DNA from: Clostridia bacterium
Lineage (GTDB): Bacteria; Bacillota; Clostridia; Lachnospirales; Lachnospiraceae
Direction of reading: 5' to 3'
DNA: 56,590 bases
Assembly: GCA_910574475.1 (NCBI GenBank)
Contig: CAJTAT010000014.1
Coordinates: 1-56,590, forward strand
In this document: one piece after another, positions 23,477 through 32,647 of the stretch
Layout: every line of letters starts with the position of its first letter
Position numbering within the stretch: position 1 is the stretch's first letter
Notes under the pieces: generated by a model
What the model saw: only the letters and a program-made list of their open reading frames with translations
Told to the model about the DNA's origin: nothing
Database searches by the model: none
Made by a program: the position numbers and the translations under genes

Positions 23477-26400
23477 ATGTTTAGATTATTGAAAAAGTAC
23501 AATCTTGCTGGGGTAATTGCAAGTATTCTTCTTGTATGTACAGTCATAGGTGTTTTTTCCACTGCATCAGGGGTAACCGTTTATGCTGATTCCAATAATT
23601 TACGCAAGACTTATATACAGCTTATGAGTGGAGCATCGGCTGTTAATGTGGATGATATTGAGAGCCTTACCGTAGATGATTTGAGATGTATTGCTTTATA
23701 TCTATCCAACTTTTATGTACCTTTCTGTACGGCGTTAGATGATACGGAGAACAAGGAGCAGAATATTCAGTACATGGTGAACAGCTTAAAGGCTGTGGGC
23801 TTTAAGGATGAGACTGCCAGGGTTCTTATAGATACTGTTTATACGGAGAGCCTGTCAAGTGCTCAGCAGATTTATTTTGCATCGTCTGAGGTTTCGGGGC
23901 GAACTATAGAAGGGGATACTGGTGTTTATAATTTTGACCTTCATATAAGTTTTGATGGTGATCCGGAGGTGTTTTATTCCGCAGATACTTCTGAGTATCA
24001 GAGTTATGTTGGCAATACTTTATCTGGCAGTGACAAGGCAGGAGCTAGCTCTGAGTTTTATCCAGCTACTATGCTCAGCTTTTTGTTTATGGCTCAATCG
24101 GCACGTCCTTATAGTTATGATTCAGATAATGTTGATGTGCCATTTAATTTTTATTGGAATAACTCCAGCAATATGACGCCATGTTTCCAGATAAATTCTT
24201 TTATTGTGGATTTCCTAGCCGCTTATTTGCAGAAGAATACCTTGGACACAAACGGTAATGCAGGCAACGCTGTTCTGAATACAACCTTTTCAGATTGGGA
24301 TACCAATACAGATAAGGGCAAGGCGGCATTATGCTCCTTTACCCAAAAGCTATATGTGGACTGGGTTGGAAACATTATCTGTGACTTTGGTGACAAACGG
24401 GTAATTATTATTCCTGCGTGTTTGAATCCTTATGCGTTTGGATTGTTATCTGATGATGGGCTGGAGCCTAGATGCAATCTGGTGTCTACATGGGGGCAGT
24501 GGTTGTTCTCCAATTACTGTAAGGAAAATGTTTTTGATACAGATAGTGTTGGAGAGCGAGTTATAAACTTTAAAGCTGTGCGTGGCAGCAGTAAAGAGGC
24601 GTCCTGGAAGGACAAGGCTTATGGGTCAGATTCTAATGATAAAGTGGTAAAGGACTTTCTTGAAAAGACATTAAGTATAAAAACAGGCTGGGGTAATTGG
24701 AATCATCATGATCTTCAGTTGACAACGAGTGCCCTTGCATTTTCAGCAGAAAATAGTATAAGCCAGTATCTTGTCTATAAGGCGGTAGCAAACAATAAGA
24801 TTGACAGTATCTCCCCGAATACAAACTTTCTGGCAGTAGATTATCTGACCAGTGATACGGTGGATCGGGTGACTGATACGGCAAAGTTCAGCTCTTTATC
24901 TACGGATTTTTCTTCCTATATGAATTTTTCCAAGGGAGATAGTATGGTATTTGCTAACTACTTCTTAAGTTACGCTTTTGCTTATGCCAATAAAGATCAA
25001 GCTCAGCATACCTGTACGGAGGGTGATGGGTGCTATGTGAATTATAAGTTTAACAAAGAGTATTTTCCAGCAAGCAGTAATACTGCAATTGTATGGGAGT
25101 CTTTGAATACGGATACTGAAAAAATAACATCTTTTATTTATTATTTACTGCATCCAACCGAGGGAGCCAGGTATATTACTACATGGTTTAAGTCAAAGGT
25201 TGGCAGTATATTGATTGGGTGGCATGAGGATGTAGTCGGGGGTACTGATTCCAATAGTACGACAGGAATGACGCAATATTTGAATTTTACAGGATATGTA
25301 ACGTCCCCAAGTCTGGGGGAGATTTCCTGGGTGTCAAGGATCATTGATAAGTACGATAACATGGTTGTGTTCTTTATACTGGCGATTTCTCTTTTGCTGG
25401 TGTGTTATGTGCTTACAGGTTACATGACGGTACAGAGGGGTATTATTGGGCTGTTGGTTTTTGCAGTATTGGCTCATATACCGCCGATAGCAATAAACCT
25501 TGTTACGGATTCTATTAATAATGCCTGTGATACGATATATAGTAATAAGTTTGATTATTGGTCGTATACTCAGTTGCAGACCTATATAGGCCAGTTGTCC
25601 AATGCGGTAAATGCGAATAGTGTAAATGATTATATCTCTGCACTTATGGATCTGAGTGGAGGTTCTGCAGGAGAGGCAACAACTGGCTTTGCCGGAGTTA
25701 AGTTAAAGTGGATGACTCCAAAGAAGATCGCTGAGATGGATGGAGTGTCAGATGAGATGTCCAGCAGCAGGCTTAAAGGTTCATTCAGTGCTGGTATGAT
25801 CAGTCTTTTAACCAATTCTTTGTCAGTTACAAATGCAACGGAGAGCTATACGGATAATATAGGTGCAACTTATTTATATCGTGATTTTACTGATATCTTT
25901 ATGTATGGGTCGAGTACCTATAACATTTATACAAGTTTCAACAGGGACGGAGATTTACTGAAATATACGAGGCTTAGACTTCCGGAGCAGGAGAAGGCAA
26001 AGGAATGGACGGATGGAAACGTAGTAACCAGAAGCTGGGGTACTCAAAAGGATAGTGTCTGTCGTGATATTAAATATTCCAGTGGAATGAACCTAGATGA
26101 ATTTGTAAAGGCGAATGTGGTATCTGGGAAGCCAAACCAGGGGTATCTCAGTGACACTTCCAGCATTCATGCAATGTACTGTGGCTTTTTGAATAATACC
26201 GTAGGTGTGGATTCTAAGGGAGCAGGCGGATTGTATACTCATGAGGGCGGCCTTGCGACTTCTTTGTTACTGGGGTACTCAGCGGTTCCAAGTGAAGTTC
26301 ACCGTGCCTTGGAAAATTTCAAGAGTAAGGTTGCATCTAATGAGATTAAAATTGCAAAGAATGGTTTGGGCTTTAGCTACAATCCAGGGAACTATGGGGA

Positions 26401-28735
26401 TAAGCCAGGTGAGGGAAGTATCAATGTGTTTGGGCTTGATATAGATTATTTTAAATACTCTCTGCTGGATTTTCAGACCAAGGGTGTGAATCCAATTTAC
26501 AGTGGTGGATGGGATGAGAATATAGAAACAGAAGAGTTTACGAACTTAAGCGGTTTATATTACGCTCTTTATGCGGAATCCCCATATTATTATTTCAACT
26601 ATGCGATCAGGGATTTTGTTTCGACAGCAGGTTCTAACTACAGTTATAATCCCAATGCGTTAGGGCTGTCTACGGGGAATGTACATGACTTGCTATTAAG
26701 AAATAATCAAGAGTTTTTCTATAATCTCACCGAGAATGCAGGCTCCGGCTATGGTGAGCTGCGTGACTTCATGAACATGCATGACCTGTTTTATTATATA
26801 ATTCCGATGCTTGATGAGGGTAATCAGTTAGCAGATCTGTGGGACGATTATTTTGGCATGTATGTAAATGATGACATGAGCTTGCGTGTGGATAACGCAG
26901 GCAATATCTGGTATAGTGGTAAATCCTATAAAACGATACAGGAGATGCATACGGATGGCGTTTTTGAGGAGATGACTGACGAACAGTTATATAAGTTCTG
27001 GCATGATTTGAATGTATGGCTTATTTTCAATACCTATGTTCCTTGGCTGGATACGATGGAGGATTGCAGATATGCAAAGCCGGAGAAGATTCGTGTAATG
27101 GGTGAATCTTATACTGTTTTGAATCCGCTTGATCCGACAAGTTATTTTCAGATTGATGATGCAGGAAACGTAGTGGCAGGACGTTACATGGTGTTCAGTC
27201 GTTCAGAGATGGCTTACTACGGCTTGGATCTCACTGATTTGACTTCTGTTGAGCGTAAGATCATAAAGGTTCAGGATAATGTGTATAAGACTTCCATAGA
27301 CCTTATGAATTACTACATTTTATCAGATGAGGTACTTATAAATGCTTTTGCTATGATCCAGACCTTTGAGTTTAATAAGGAGTTTAGTGAATCCAATCTC
27401 TTAGGTTCCAGTTACATACTGTATCCCCAGGGGTACGAGGCTAAGGCATTCTCCTATGATGCTTATTTAAGACTTGTAATTTCTGAGGCATCTGGTGATC
27501 CGTTGCAGGTTAAGTCCACTGATGGGGAAACAAGCATTTACAGGCGAGTGATAAAGAATACATCTTTGTTCTTTGGGATCTTCCTGCTGATAAACGATGT
27601 AGTGGCAGTTTACATCATACCCTGTTTAAAAGTAGCTTTCTTGATTATGCTGTTCTTTGTGAGTATAGCTTTGATATGTGCGGCATCAATTAAGTTGGAG
27701 TTAAACTTGGTTTCAGTGATATGGAGAAGTATCTTTGCTCCATTAGGTTCGTACTTTTTAGTCAGTGTGGGTTTTGCATGGCTGGTATCATTGTTTATGA
27801 GCAATGGAGCATCGGGGGTAACTGAAACCTCAAGCACTATATCAGTCGGTGATCCTACGACAGTAATTATTATTATGATTGTAATTAATGTTGCTGTTAT
27901 GATTATGTATTTTAAGATCTGTAAGAAGTGCTTTAAGGATCTTAAGACCTATGTTTCCAGTGTGCTTGCAAGCATGGCAGCAGCAGTTGTGGGAGGTCTG
28001 TCAAAGATGGGCAAGACTCTTGTAGATGGTCCAGCGGCAATGAGGAGGAGCAGGAATTTTAATAATGTATCTGGGGGCGTGTCAGCTAATCCTAAATCAC
28101 GTGGCAGAGGGAATACACATGGCCTAGTACCGGCTCTAGCAGGAGCGGCAGGTGTACATGCCCTTTCAAAGCGGTCACAGAATGCAAAGCAGAATGGACT
28201 GAATCCGGCAGGCACTAATAGATATAACCGGTTATCCAAGGGAGCAAATCAGCCGATCCAGCCGAAGAAGTCTCGTTATGAGAAGACGGTACAGTCTTTG
28301 GATAAGGCAACGGAACGGGCTGGTAAAGCTAAGGCAGATGCCTATCTGAAGTCGCTGGATGGCAAAGCGGCCTTTCATGACAGCTCCAGGGGCTTACGAA
28401 ATCGTATAGCTGGAGGAAAGGACTTCCTGATGGGGAGTATGTCTCATGGCGTGGCATCTGCTAAGTATAAAGCCGTAAGCGGGGTAAGCTCCAATGTGCG
28501 TAAAGTAGGTACTGCAATGCATAATGCTGGTGAATCTATAGATAAGGCTACAGGCAATCGGATCAGCAGAGTAACAAACTTCATTTATGGTACGAAGGAA
28601 AACCGAGGTTTGACAAATGCCCAGATAAATGAGCGTAACAGGCGTCAGATTTCTAATTTACAGAAGAAGAGTCAGATGCGTGGTAAAGGAGGTTCTTTTT
28701 CTCCAGGTGTATTTAAGAATATAAGAAGAAGGTAA
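23477..28735 (+). CDS. Giant polytopic conjugation membrane protein, VirB6/TrbL-like (1752 aa)
   Basis: Start ATG 23477 (AAGGCAGG 7 bases upstream, the same context as the gene at 32648). Signal-type helix (AGVIASILLVCTVIGVF), then a roughly 600-residue external domain with many Tyr, Ser and Asn. Two or more helices follow at about 628-675 (MVVFFILAISLLLVCYVLTG). A second large external part precedes a cluster of four or more helices at about 1361-1484 and a basic, Gly/Arg-rich cytoplasmic tail. This layout fits the oversized inner-membrane channel proteins of Gram-positive type IV secretion. Exact family uncertain. GGGGTA copies occur in all frames. Confidence 0.65.
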   Translation: MFRLLKKYNLAGVIASILLVCTVIGVFSTASGVTVYADSNNLRKTYIQLMSGASAVNVDDIESLTVDDLRCIALYLSNFYVPFCTALDDTENKEQNIQYMVNSLKAVGFKDETARVLIDTVYTESLSSAQQIYFASSEVSGRTIEGDTGVYNFDLHISFDGDPEVFYSADTSEYQSYVGNTLSGSDKAGASSEFYPATMLSFLFMAQSARPYSYDSDNVDVPFNFYWNNSSNMTPCFQINSFIVDFLAAYLQKNTLDTNGNAGNAVLNTTFSDWDTNTDKGKAALCSFTQKLYVDWVGNIICDFGDKRVIIIPACLNPYAFGLLSDDGLEPRCNLVSTWGQWLFSNYCKENVFDTDSVGERVINFKAVRGSSKEASWKDKAYGSDSNDKVVKDFLEKTLSIKTGWGNWNHHDLQLTTSALAFSAENSISQYLVYKAVANNKIDSISPNTNFLAVDYLTSDTVDRVTDTAKFSSLSTDFSSYMNFSKGDSMVFANYFLSYAFAYANKDQAQHTCTEGDGCYVNYKFNKEYFPASSNTAIVWESLNTDTEKITSFIYYLLHPTEGARYITTWFKSKVGSILIGWHEDVVGGTDSNSTTGMTQYLNFTGYVTSPSLGEISWVSRIIDKYDNMVVFFILAISLLLVCYVLTGYMTVQRGIIGLLVFAVLAHIPPIAINLVTDSINNACDTIYSNKFDYWSYTQLQTYIGQLSNAVNANSVNDYISALMDLSGGSAGEATTGFAGVKLKWMTPKKIAEMDGVSDEMSSSRLKGSFSAGMISLLTNSLSVTNATESYTDNIGATYLYRDFTDIFMYGSSTYNIYTSFNRDGDLLKYTRLRLPEQEKAKEWTDGNVVTRSWGTQKDSVCRDIKYSSGMNLDEFVKANVVSGKPNQGYLSDTSSIHAMYCGFLNNTVGVDSKGAGGLYTHEGGLATSLLLGYSAVPSEVHRALENFKSKVASNEIKIAKNGLGFSYNPGNYGDKPGEGSINVFGLDIDYFKYSLLDFQTKGVNPIYSGGWDENIETEEFTNLSGLYYALYAESPYYYFNYAIRDFVSTAGSNYSYNPNALGLSTGNVHDLLLRNNQEFFYNLTENAGSGYGELRDFMNMHDLFYYIIPMLDEGNQLADLWDDYFGMYVNDDMSLRVDNAGNIWYSGKSYKTIQEMHTDGVFEEMTDEQLYKFWHDLNVWLIFNTYVPWLDTMEDCRYAKPEKIRVMGESYTVLNPLDPTSYFQIDDAGNVVAGRYMVFSRSEMAYYGLDLTDLTSVERKIIKVQDNVYKTSIDLMNYYILSDEVLINAFAMIQTFEFNKEFSESNLLGSSYILYPQGYEAKAFSYDAYLRLVISEASGDPLQVKSTDGETSIYRRVIKNTSLFFGIFLLINDVVAVYIIPCLKVAFLIMLFFVSIALICAASIKLELNLVSVIWRSIFAPLGSYFLVSVGFAWLVSLFMSNGASGVTETSSTISVGDPTTVIIIMIVINVAVMIMYFKICKKCFKDLKTYVSSVLASMAAAVVGGLSKMGKTLVDGPAAMRRSRNFNNVSGGVSANPKSRGRGNTHGLVPALAGAAGVHALSKRSQNAKQNGLNPAGTNRYNRLSKGANQPIQPKKSRYEKTVQSLDKATERAGKAKADAYLKSLDGKAAFHDSSRGLRNRIAGGKDFLMGSMSHGVASAKYKAVSGVSSNVRKVGTAMHNAGESIDKATGNRISRVTNFIYGTKENRGLTNAQINERNRRQISNLQKKSQMRGKGGSFSPGVFKNIRRR

Positions 28736-28743
28736 AGGTGAAG

Positions 28744-28775
28744 CTCCCTGTACTCAGTTTACAGGGAGTTTTCTT
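28744..28775 (+). terminator. Terminator of the giant gene
   Basis: CTCCCTGT/ACAGGGAG followed by TTTTCTTAT. Confidence 0.75.
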
Positions 28776-29169
28776 ATATCTGAAAAAACCTGTAAGTGAA
28801 TCAAAGTACAATCAAAGTCTGTTCCGAAGATGAAACAGGGCAGATGGTATAAAATCTTTAATCCTCTGGGGTACTAACCTTTACCCAGGGGATTTTTCTT
28901 TTTTGTGGAATTGAAAAATTATCAGCTTATTTCTGGGGGAGCTATCTTTGGTGGTTTGAATGCATGTAGCAGGTCTTTTCGCTAAATGATTATGGATAAT
29001 TTGCCTATTGTTAAATTTGCACTATTTACAGGGCTATTTTTTGTGGAACTTAGCCACTTTCCTCTGGCTTTGTACAGAGTTATAATAACACACCATTGGT
29101 GGTGTCTGTTGCGGTATCTGGCCGTGTATGGTACATGTGTAGATTTTATCCACGGATAGGGGGATTAAT
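28776..29169 (+). other. Gap with a second terminator carrying the GGGGTA motif
   Basis: ATCCTCTGGGGT (28861-28872) pairs with ACCCAGGGGAT (28883-28893) before a T run, so here GGGGTACT is part of a terminator stem. TATAAT at 29082 with a poor -35 may be a promoter. CCATTGG/TGGTGTC-type short repeats follow. No gene seen. Confidence 0.5.
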
Positions 29170-29667
29170 ATGGTTACAAAACTTAAGGAGCTTCAAGATT
29201 TGGTTAAGGAGGTCTGTCAAGTGAAAGCAGATAGAAATATCAAAGGAGTTTACCATACCACAGACAAGAATTGGTTCCTGGTGGAAAGGAAACTGCTTGA
29301 GGGCTTATTGCTTACTGAGCCGCTTTGTGAATTTACGGATACAGCCTGTGGTAAGCTGATTACCGAGAAGGACATGGAAAGTCAAGCTAGAGAAAGCGTA
29401 AAGGGATGCGATACGCCAATCAGTGTGCTTATTTTAACGGTGAAAGGCTACCGAAAGGAGGAGACGGCACGCATTCTTAGAATTTCCTTGGATGAGGTTG
29501 AAGATGTTTTGTCTATTACGGAAGATTTCGACGAGGATATTCGTAGGAACTTGATAATGGAACATAGTAAAGGGCTATACTATGAAGATGTGGAAGATTT
29601 TTTGTCTTGTGGTGGATCTTATGAAAGGTACAGGGATTTATTGGAGAGAAGAACGCCAATCTGTTAG
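29170..29667 (+). CDS. Putative HTH regulator (165 aa)
   Basis: ATG 29170 preceded by AGGGGG. Residues about 85-125 (TPISVLILTVKGYRKEETAR, then ILRISLDEVEDVL) resemble the HTH of the 11030-12991 proteins, with hydrophobic helix, G-Y turn and second helix. Acidic elsewhere. Monocistronic: a promoter-like region lies before it and a bidirectional terminator behind it. Confidence 0.5.
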   Translation: MVTKLKELQDLVKEVCQVKADRNIKGVYHTTDKNWFLVERKLLEGLLLTEPLCEFTDTACGKLITEKDMESQARESVKGCDTPISVLILTVKGYRKEETARILRISLDEVEDVLSITEDFDEDIRRNLIMEHSKGLYYEDVEDFLSCGGSYERYRDLLERRTPIC

Positions 29668-29679
29668 TGGGGGTACTAA

Positions 29680-29708
29680 AGAAGGACTTCAGTTGCGAAG
29701 TCCTTTAT
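29680..29708. terminator. Bidirectional terminator
   Basis: AAGGACTTC/GAAGTCCTT hairpin between two converging genes; T runs occur on both strands. Confidence 0.7.
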
Positions 29709-29938
29709 TCCTGTTCTTCATATGGATGAAATTCCAGTAAGTCCTCAATCTTGCAGTCCAGAACGGTGCAGAGCTTACAGATGACATATACATCCAGCCG
29801 AGCCACATCGTTTTTACAATATCTATCGATTTGTTTCCAGTTCATCTCAGCCTTATAAGAGAGCTTGTTTTTCGTAAGCCCTTTCTTTTTTATCAGTTCA
29901 TCAAGTTTTATTTCTAAACGTCCATATTGTTCTTCCAT
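29705..29938 (-). CDS. Cro/C1-type HTH repressor (77 aa)
   Basis: Minus-strand gene reading LDELIKKKGLTKNKLSYKAE then WKQIDRYCKND and L-D-V-Y-V-I-C-K-L-C-x-V-L-D-C. This is a classical XRE helix-turn-helix of the short YozG/PF13443 type. It is divergent from the gene at 30151; the shared 200-base gap likely holds both promoters. It may control switching between maintenance and transfer. One of few minus-strand genes before 53 kb. Confidence 0.8.
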   Translation of the reverse strand: MEEQYGRLEIKLDELIKKKGLTKNKLSYKAEMNWKQIDRYCKNDVARLDVYVICKLCTVLDCKIEDLLEFHPYEEQE

Positions 29939-30150
29939 ATCGCCACCCCTACTTGTGATTGTATAGATTTCATATAATTTTTAACACCCTAAAGAAGTAT
30001 TAGTATTAAAAATATAGAAACATTTGTTTTTGACATTTTTGAAGAGTTGAATCCGGTCTTGGCAGGTATTTGCCTTTTTCTGCAATAAGAGTTATATTAC
30101 TATAACACTGTAGATATATACAGAAATATATGTTTGCAAAGGAGAACGGT

Positions 30151-30924
30151 ATGGAAAAAGATTATTGTTATGGAGATTTAATCAAGTGGGAACTTTTTGA
30201 AAAGTTGTTACCTCAAATGTTGTATACAGGGGAAGAGGGCAAGCGGAATGCTGTATTCAGATATTTAAAAAATCAAAGACAAGACTTTGTATATACTTTA
30301 GTTTTAGATCTATGTAGGGATGATAAGAAACGCTGTCCATATAGAAAAGAAGATTTTAAGTCAAAAAATATCAGCAGGGGTACTGTTGAAATGATACAGG
30401 TGGAATTACCGCCTTATAATCCTGACATTAGTGATATTTTGAGGGTGTATGTCCTGTATCCTAAAACTTCTGACGACATTTCTGATAAGTTGTATTTTAT
30501 TATTAAAAGATTTAAAACGAATGAAGCTATTGTGTTGTATGTTCCAGCGATAGGGGTGCCTGTAGAGATAGCTGACCTTACCGGACATCTGGGTGATATG
30601 GAATATGAGTATAAAGCTCTTGAGGCCGCTTATGCCAGAATTAGAAATGATATTGAAATTTCAAAAGGCAAGTGGAGTCGTGATTGGGGAGAATTTGATT
30701 GGCAGGGTTTACAGAGCAAGTTTGAAAAAGGCGAGGATGTGGAGCTATCTCAAGAAGAATGTATGGAACTTTTTAATTGGATATCTAAAAAGGATAAGAA
30801 ATTGTATGCAAATATTATTTTTAGCTTGTCACTTCAGAAACGTGGTATTCCAAAAGATATTGCCAACTACTGTGCCGAGCATCCAGAGGTGATTGCTGAG
30901 GCGATAAGTAAGTACACGAAATGA
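30151..30924 (+). CDS. Hypothetical protein (257 aa)
   Basis: ATG 30151 with AAAGGAG upstream; the ATG at 30130 lacks a site. Soluble, mixed alpha/beta, with no family recognised. Segments CRDDKKRCPYRKEDFKSKNI and ISKGKWSRDWGEFDWQGLQS stand out. Upstream are TATAAC (near 30107) and a small GGCA/TGCC hairpin with T5 at 30061-30079. GGGGTACT at 30377 encodes Arg-Gly-Thr. GGGGTATT follows the stop. Confidence 0.6.
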   Translation: MEKDYCYGDLIKWELFEKLLPQMLYTGEEGKRNAVFRYLKNQRQDFVYTLVLDLCRDDKKRCPYRKEDFKSKNISRGTVEMIQVELPPYNPDISDILRVYVLYPKTSDDISDKLYFIIKRFKTNEAIVLYVPAIGVPVEIADLTGHLGDMEYEYKALEAAYARIRNDIEISKGKWSRDWGEFDWQGLQSKFEKGEDVELSQEECMELFNWISKKDKKLYANIIFSLSLQKRGIPKDIANYCAEHPEVIAEAISKYTK

Positions 30925-30972
30925 ATTGGGGTATTTCCAGATGGCTTGTAAAATTAAGGGGGGTATGATAAT

Positions 30973-31803
30973 ATGGAGATACAAAAACGAGAGGGAAAGC
31001 AGGTGGGAATATTGACAGTGACGGAGCAGATTGATCAAAAGCATGAAGAAGATTTACAGCGTTTAAGGGGATTTCGCCTGCTTGATGACGATTTTTTAAC
31101 CAAGTGTTTTGAAGGTAATACGGCAAGCGTAGAGTTGGTGTTGCAGATTATATTGGATAAGCCAGATTTAAAGGTGCTGGATGTTAGAACCCAGGTATTT
31201 GTGGAGAATCTGTTGAATCGCTCAGTGAGGTTTGATATTCTGGCTACTGATAGTACTGGTGCTAAAGCAAATATTGAGATCCAACGAGCCGATAAGGGAG
31301 CTGGGAGAAAAAGGGCAAGATACAATTCCAGTATGATGGATGCAAACCTTTTGGAAAAGGGTGAAGATTTTGATGAACTTCCGGAGACTTGGGTAATCTT
31401 TATTACAGAAAATGATGTTATGGAGAAGGGATTGCCAGTCTATCAGATTGAACGGTGTTTTTTAGGAACCGGCGAAAAGTTTGAAGATGGTTCGCATATA
31501 CTATATGTTAATGGTGCTTACCGTGGAGATACGCCAATCGGAAAGCTCATGCATGATTTCTCTTGCACCGATGCGGCGAATATGAATTATGGGGTACTGG
31601 CGGACAGGGTAAGATTCTATAAGGAAAGCAAGGAAGGGGTGCTAATTATGTGTAAAGCTATGGAAGATATGAGAAAGCAATCTTTACAGGAAGTTGCAAA
31701 AAGAATGCTTACTGCTGGAAAGCTTACTCTTGAGGAGATTGCAGAATATGCAGGACTTCCTCTTGATGATGTAAGAAAGCTGAAAGCAGAACAGGCAGTA
31801 TAG
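30973..31803 (+). CDS. PD-(D/E)XK nuclease/transposase family protein (276 aa)
   Basis: ATG 30973. PDDEXK_2 (Rpn/YhgA-like) family: F-L-x-K-C-F-E-G-N, then VRFDILATD and ANIEIQR with D88, E102 and Q104 as likely catalytic residues; later GEKFEDGSHILYVNGAYRG. Proteins of this family are annotated as transposases but act as recombination-promoting nucleases (Rpn) in E. coli. The C-terminal 50 residues (EDMRKQSLQEVAKRMLTAGK, then LTLEEIAEYAGL) form an HTH-like tail that is duplicated just downstream. Confidence 0.85.
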   Translation: MEIQKREGKQVGILTVTEQIDQKHEEDLQRLRGFRLLDDDFLTKCFEGNTASVELVLQIILDKPDLKVLDVRTQVFVENLLNRSVRFDILATDSTGAKANIEIQRADKGAGRKRARYNSSMMDANLLEKGEDFDELPETWVIFITENDVMEKGLPVYQIERCFLGTGEKFEDGSHILYVNGAYRGDTPIGKLMHDFSCTDAANMNYGVLADRVRFYKESKEGVLIMCKAMEDMRKQSLQEVAKRMLTAGKLTLEEIAEYAGLPLDDVRKLKAEQAV

Positions 31804-31830
31804 CTAGATGGCAAGATTGGAGTTTTAATT

Positions 31831-31986
31831 ATGTGTAAGGCTATGGAAGATATGAGAAAGCAATCTTTACAGGAAGTTGCAAAAAGGATGCTTACTGCCG
31901 GAAAATATGCGTTGGAGGAGATCGCAAGTATCTCAGGGCTTCCTCTTGACGAAGTGAGAAAGCTGAAAGCAGAGTTGACAGTATAG
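31831..31986 (+). pseudogene. Tandem duplicate of the preceding C-terminal tail (51 aa)
   Basis: From ATG 31831 the frame reads MCKAMEDMRKQSLQEVAKRM then LTAGKYALEEIASISGLPLD. It closely repeats residues about 226-276 of the protein before it, including 10-20 bases of DNA ahead of the ATG (AATTATGTGTAA). The duplicated unit is about 175 bases. It has no nuclease domain of its own. Either a duplication scar or a separately made HTH tail; the corresponding Met inside the parent gene could also be an internal start. Confidence 0.65.
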
Positions 31987-31996
31987 CTAAATTACA

Positions 31997-32030
31997 GGCT
32001 GGGAATTTAAGTTCTCAGCCTTATTTATTT
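31997..32030 (+). terminator. Terminator
   Basis: GGCTGGGAA/TTCTCAGCC (one G-U) followed by TTATTTATTTT. Confidence 0.65.
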
Positions 32031-32130
32031 TCTATGTAAAAGGTGAATATTTTCCGTGAGTTATCTGGTAAAGTTTTGATATTTTGAGTTTCTGTTTTTA
32101 AGTCTGTTTATCTACGATTTTTCTGCGACT

Positions 32131-32592
32131 CTGCTTGTTTTTTCTGCTCCTATTAAAAATTATAGTGGCATTCTGAAGGATTTTTTCGCTCCTGTCGGGG
32201 ATTGCTCTGCGTTTCTGAATGTTTATACTGCACCTGTTTATAATTGTATTGTCCCTCTGAATGTACAGACCTCGCTTGATGGGAATTGTCAGTGTCCTCT
32301 GAATATACAGACTGTGAATGAGCAGGATTGCTGGTGTTCTCTGAAAGTTCAGAGCGTGAACGAGTGGGATTATACTGGCTCTCTGAATGTTTATACTGCG
32401 TCTGTTTATAATTGTATTGCTACTCTGATTTTTCATACTGCGTTGAATTAGAATCATACTGCTGTTCTGATTTTATATATTGTGCAGCATCAAAGTTATA
32501 CTGCTACTCTGAATTTGTTTTCTGCACCTGCTTATAATTGTACTGCCCCTCTGATATGTCAAACTGCATCTAACCTTGTTAAGATGACGAGT
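32131..32592. repeat. 42-bp tandem repeat array, eleven units
   Basis: CTG begins each unit at 32131, 32173, 32215, 32257, 32299, 32341, 32383, 32425, 32467, 32509 and 32551: exactly 42 bases each time, no indel. Each unit is two diverged 21-base halves (type CTGAATGTTTATACTGCACCT and GTTTATAATTGTATTGTCCCT). Units 3 and 7 are nearly alike (32215 and 32383). Both strands stay partly open because the period is a multiple of 3 (a 119-codon minus frame, and a plus frame that stops at 32449), but neither has a convincing ribosome site. It sits directly before the gene at 32648. It fits iteron- or centromere-like DNA, or a decayed repeat-protein gene. Confidence 0.75.
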
Positions 32593-32647
32593 TTGGATCT
32601 GATATGGATTACTACAAGTAGAATTTTAGCAAAGGCAGGTGTTTGAT

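Noticed and set aside
32098..32457. 119-codon minus-strand repeat protein
   Set aside because: It is a by-product of the 42-bp period, which keeps frames open on both strands; no ribosome site seen. Kept only as an alternative explanation of the array.
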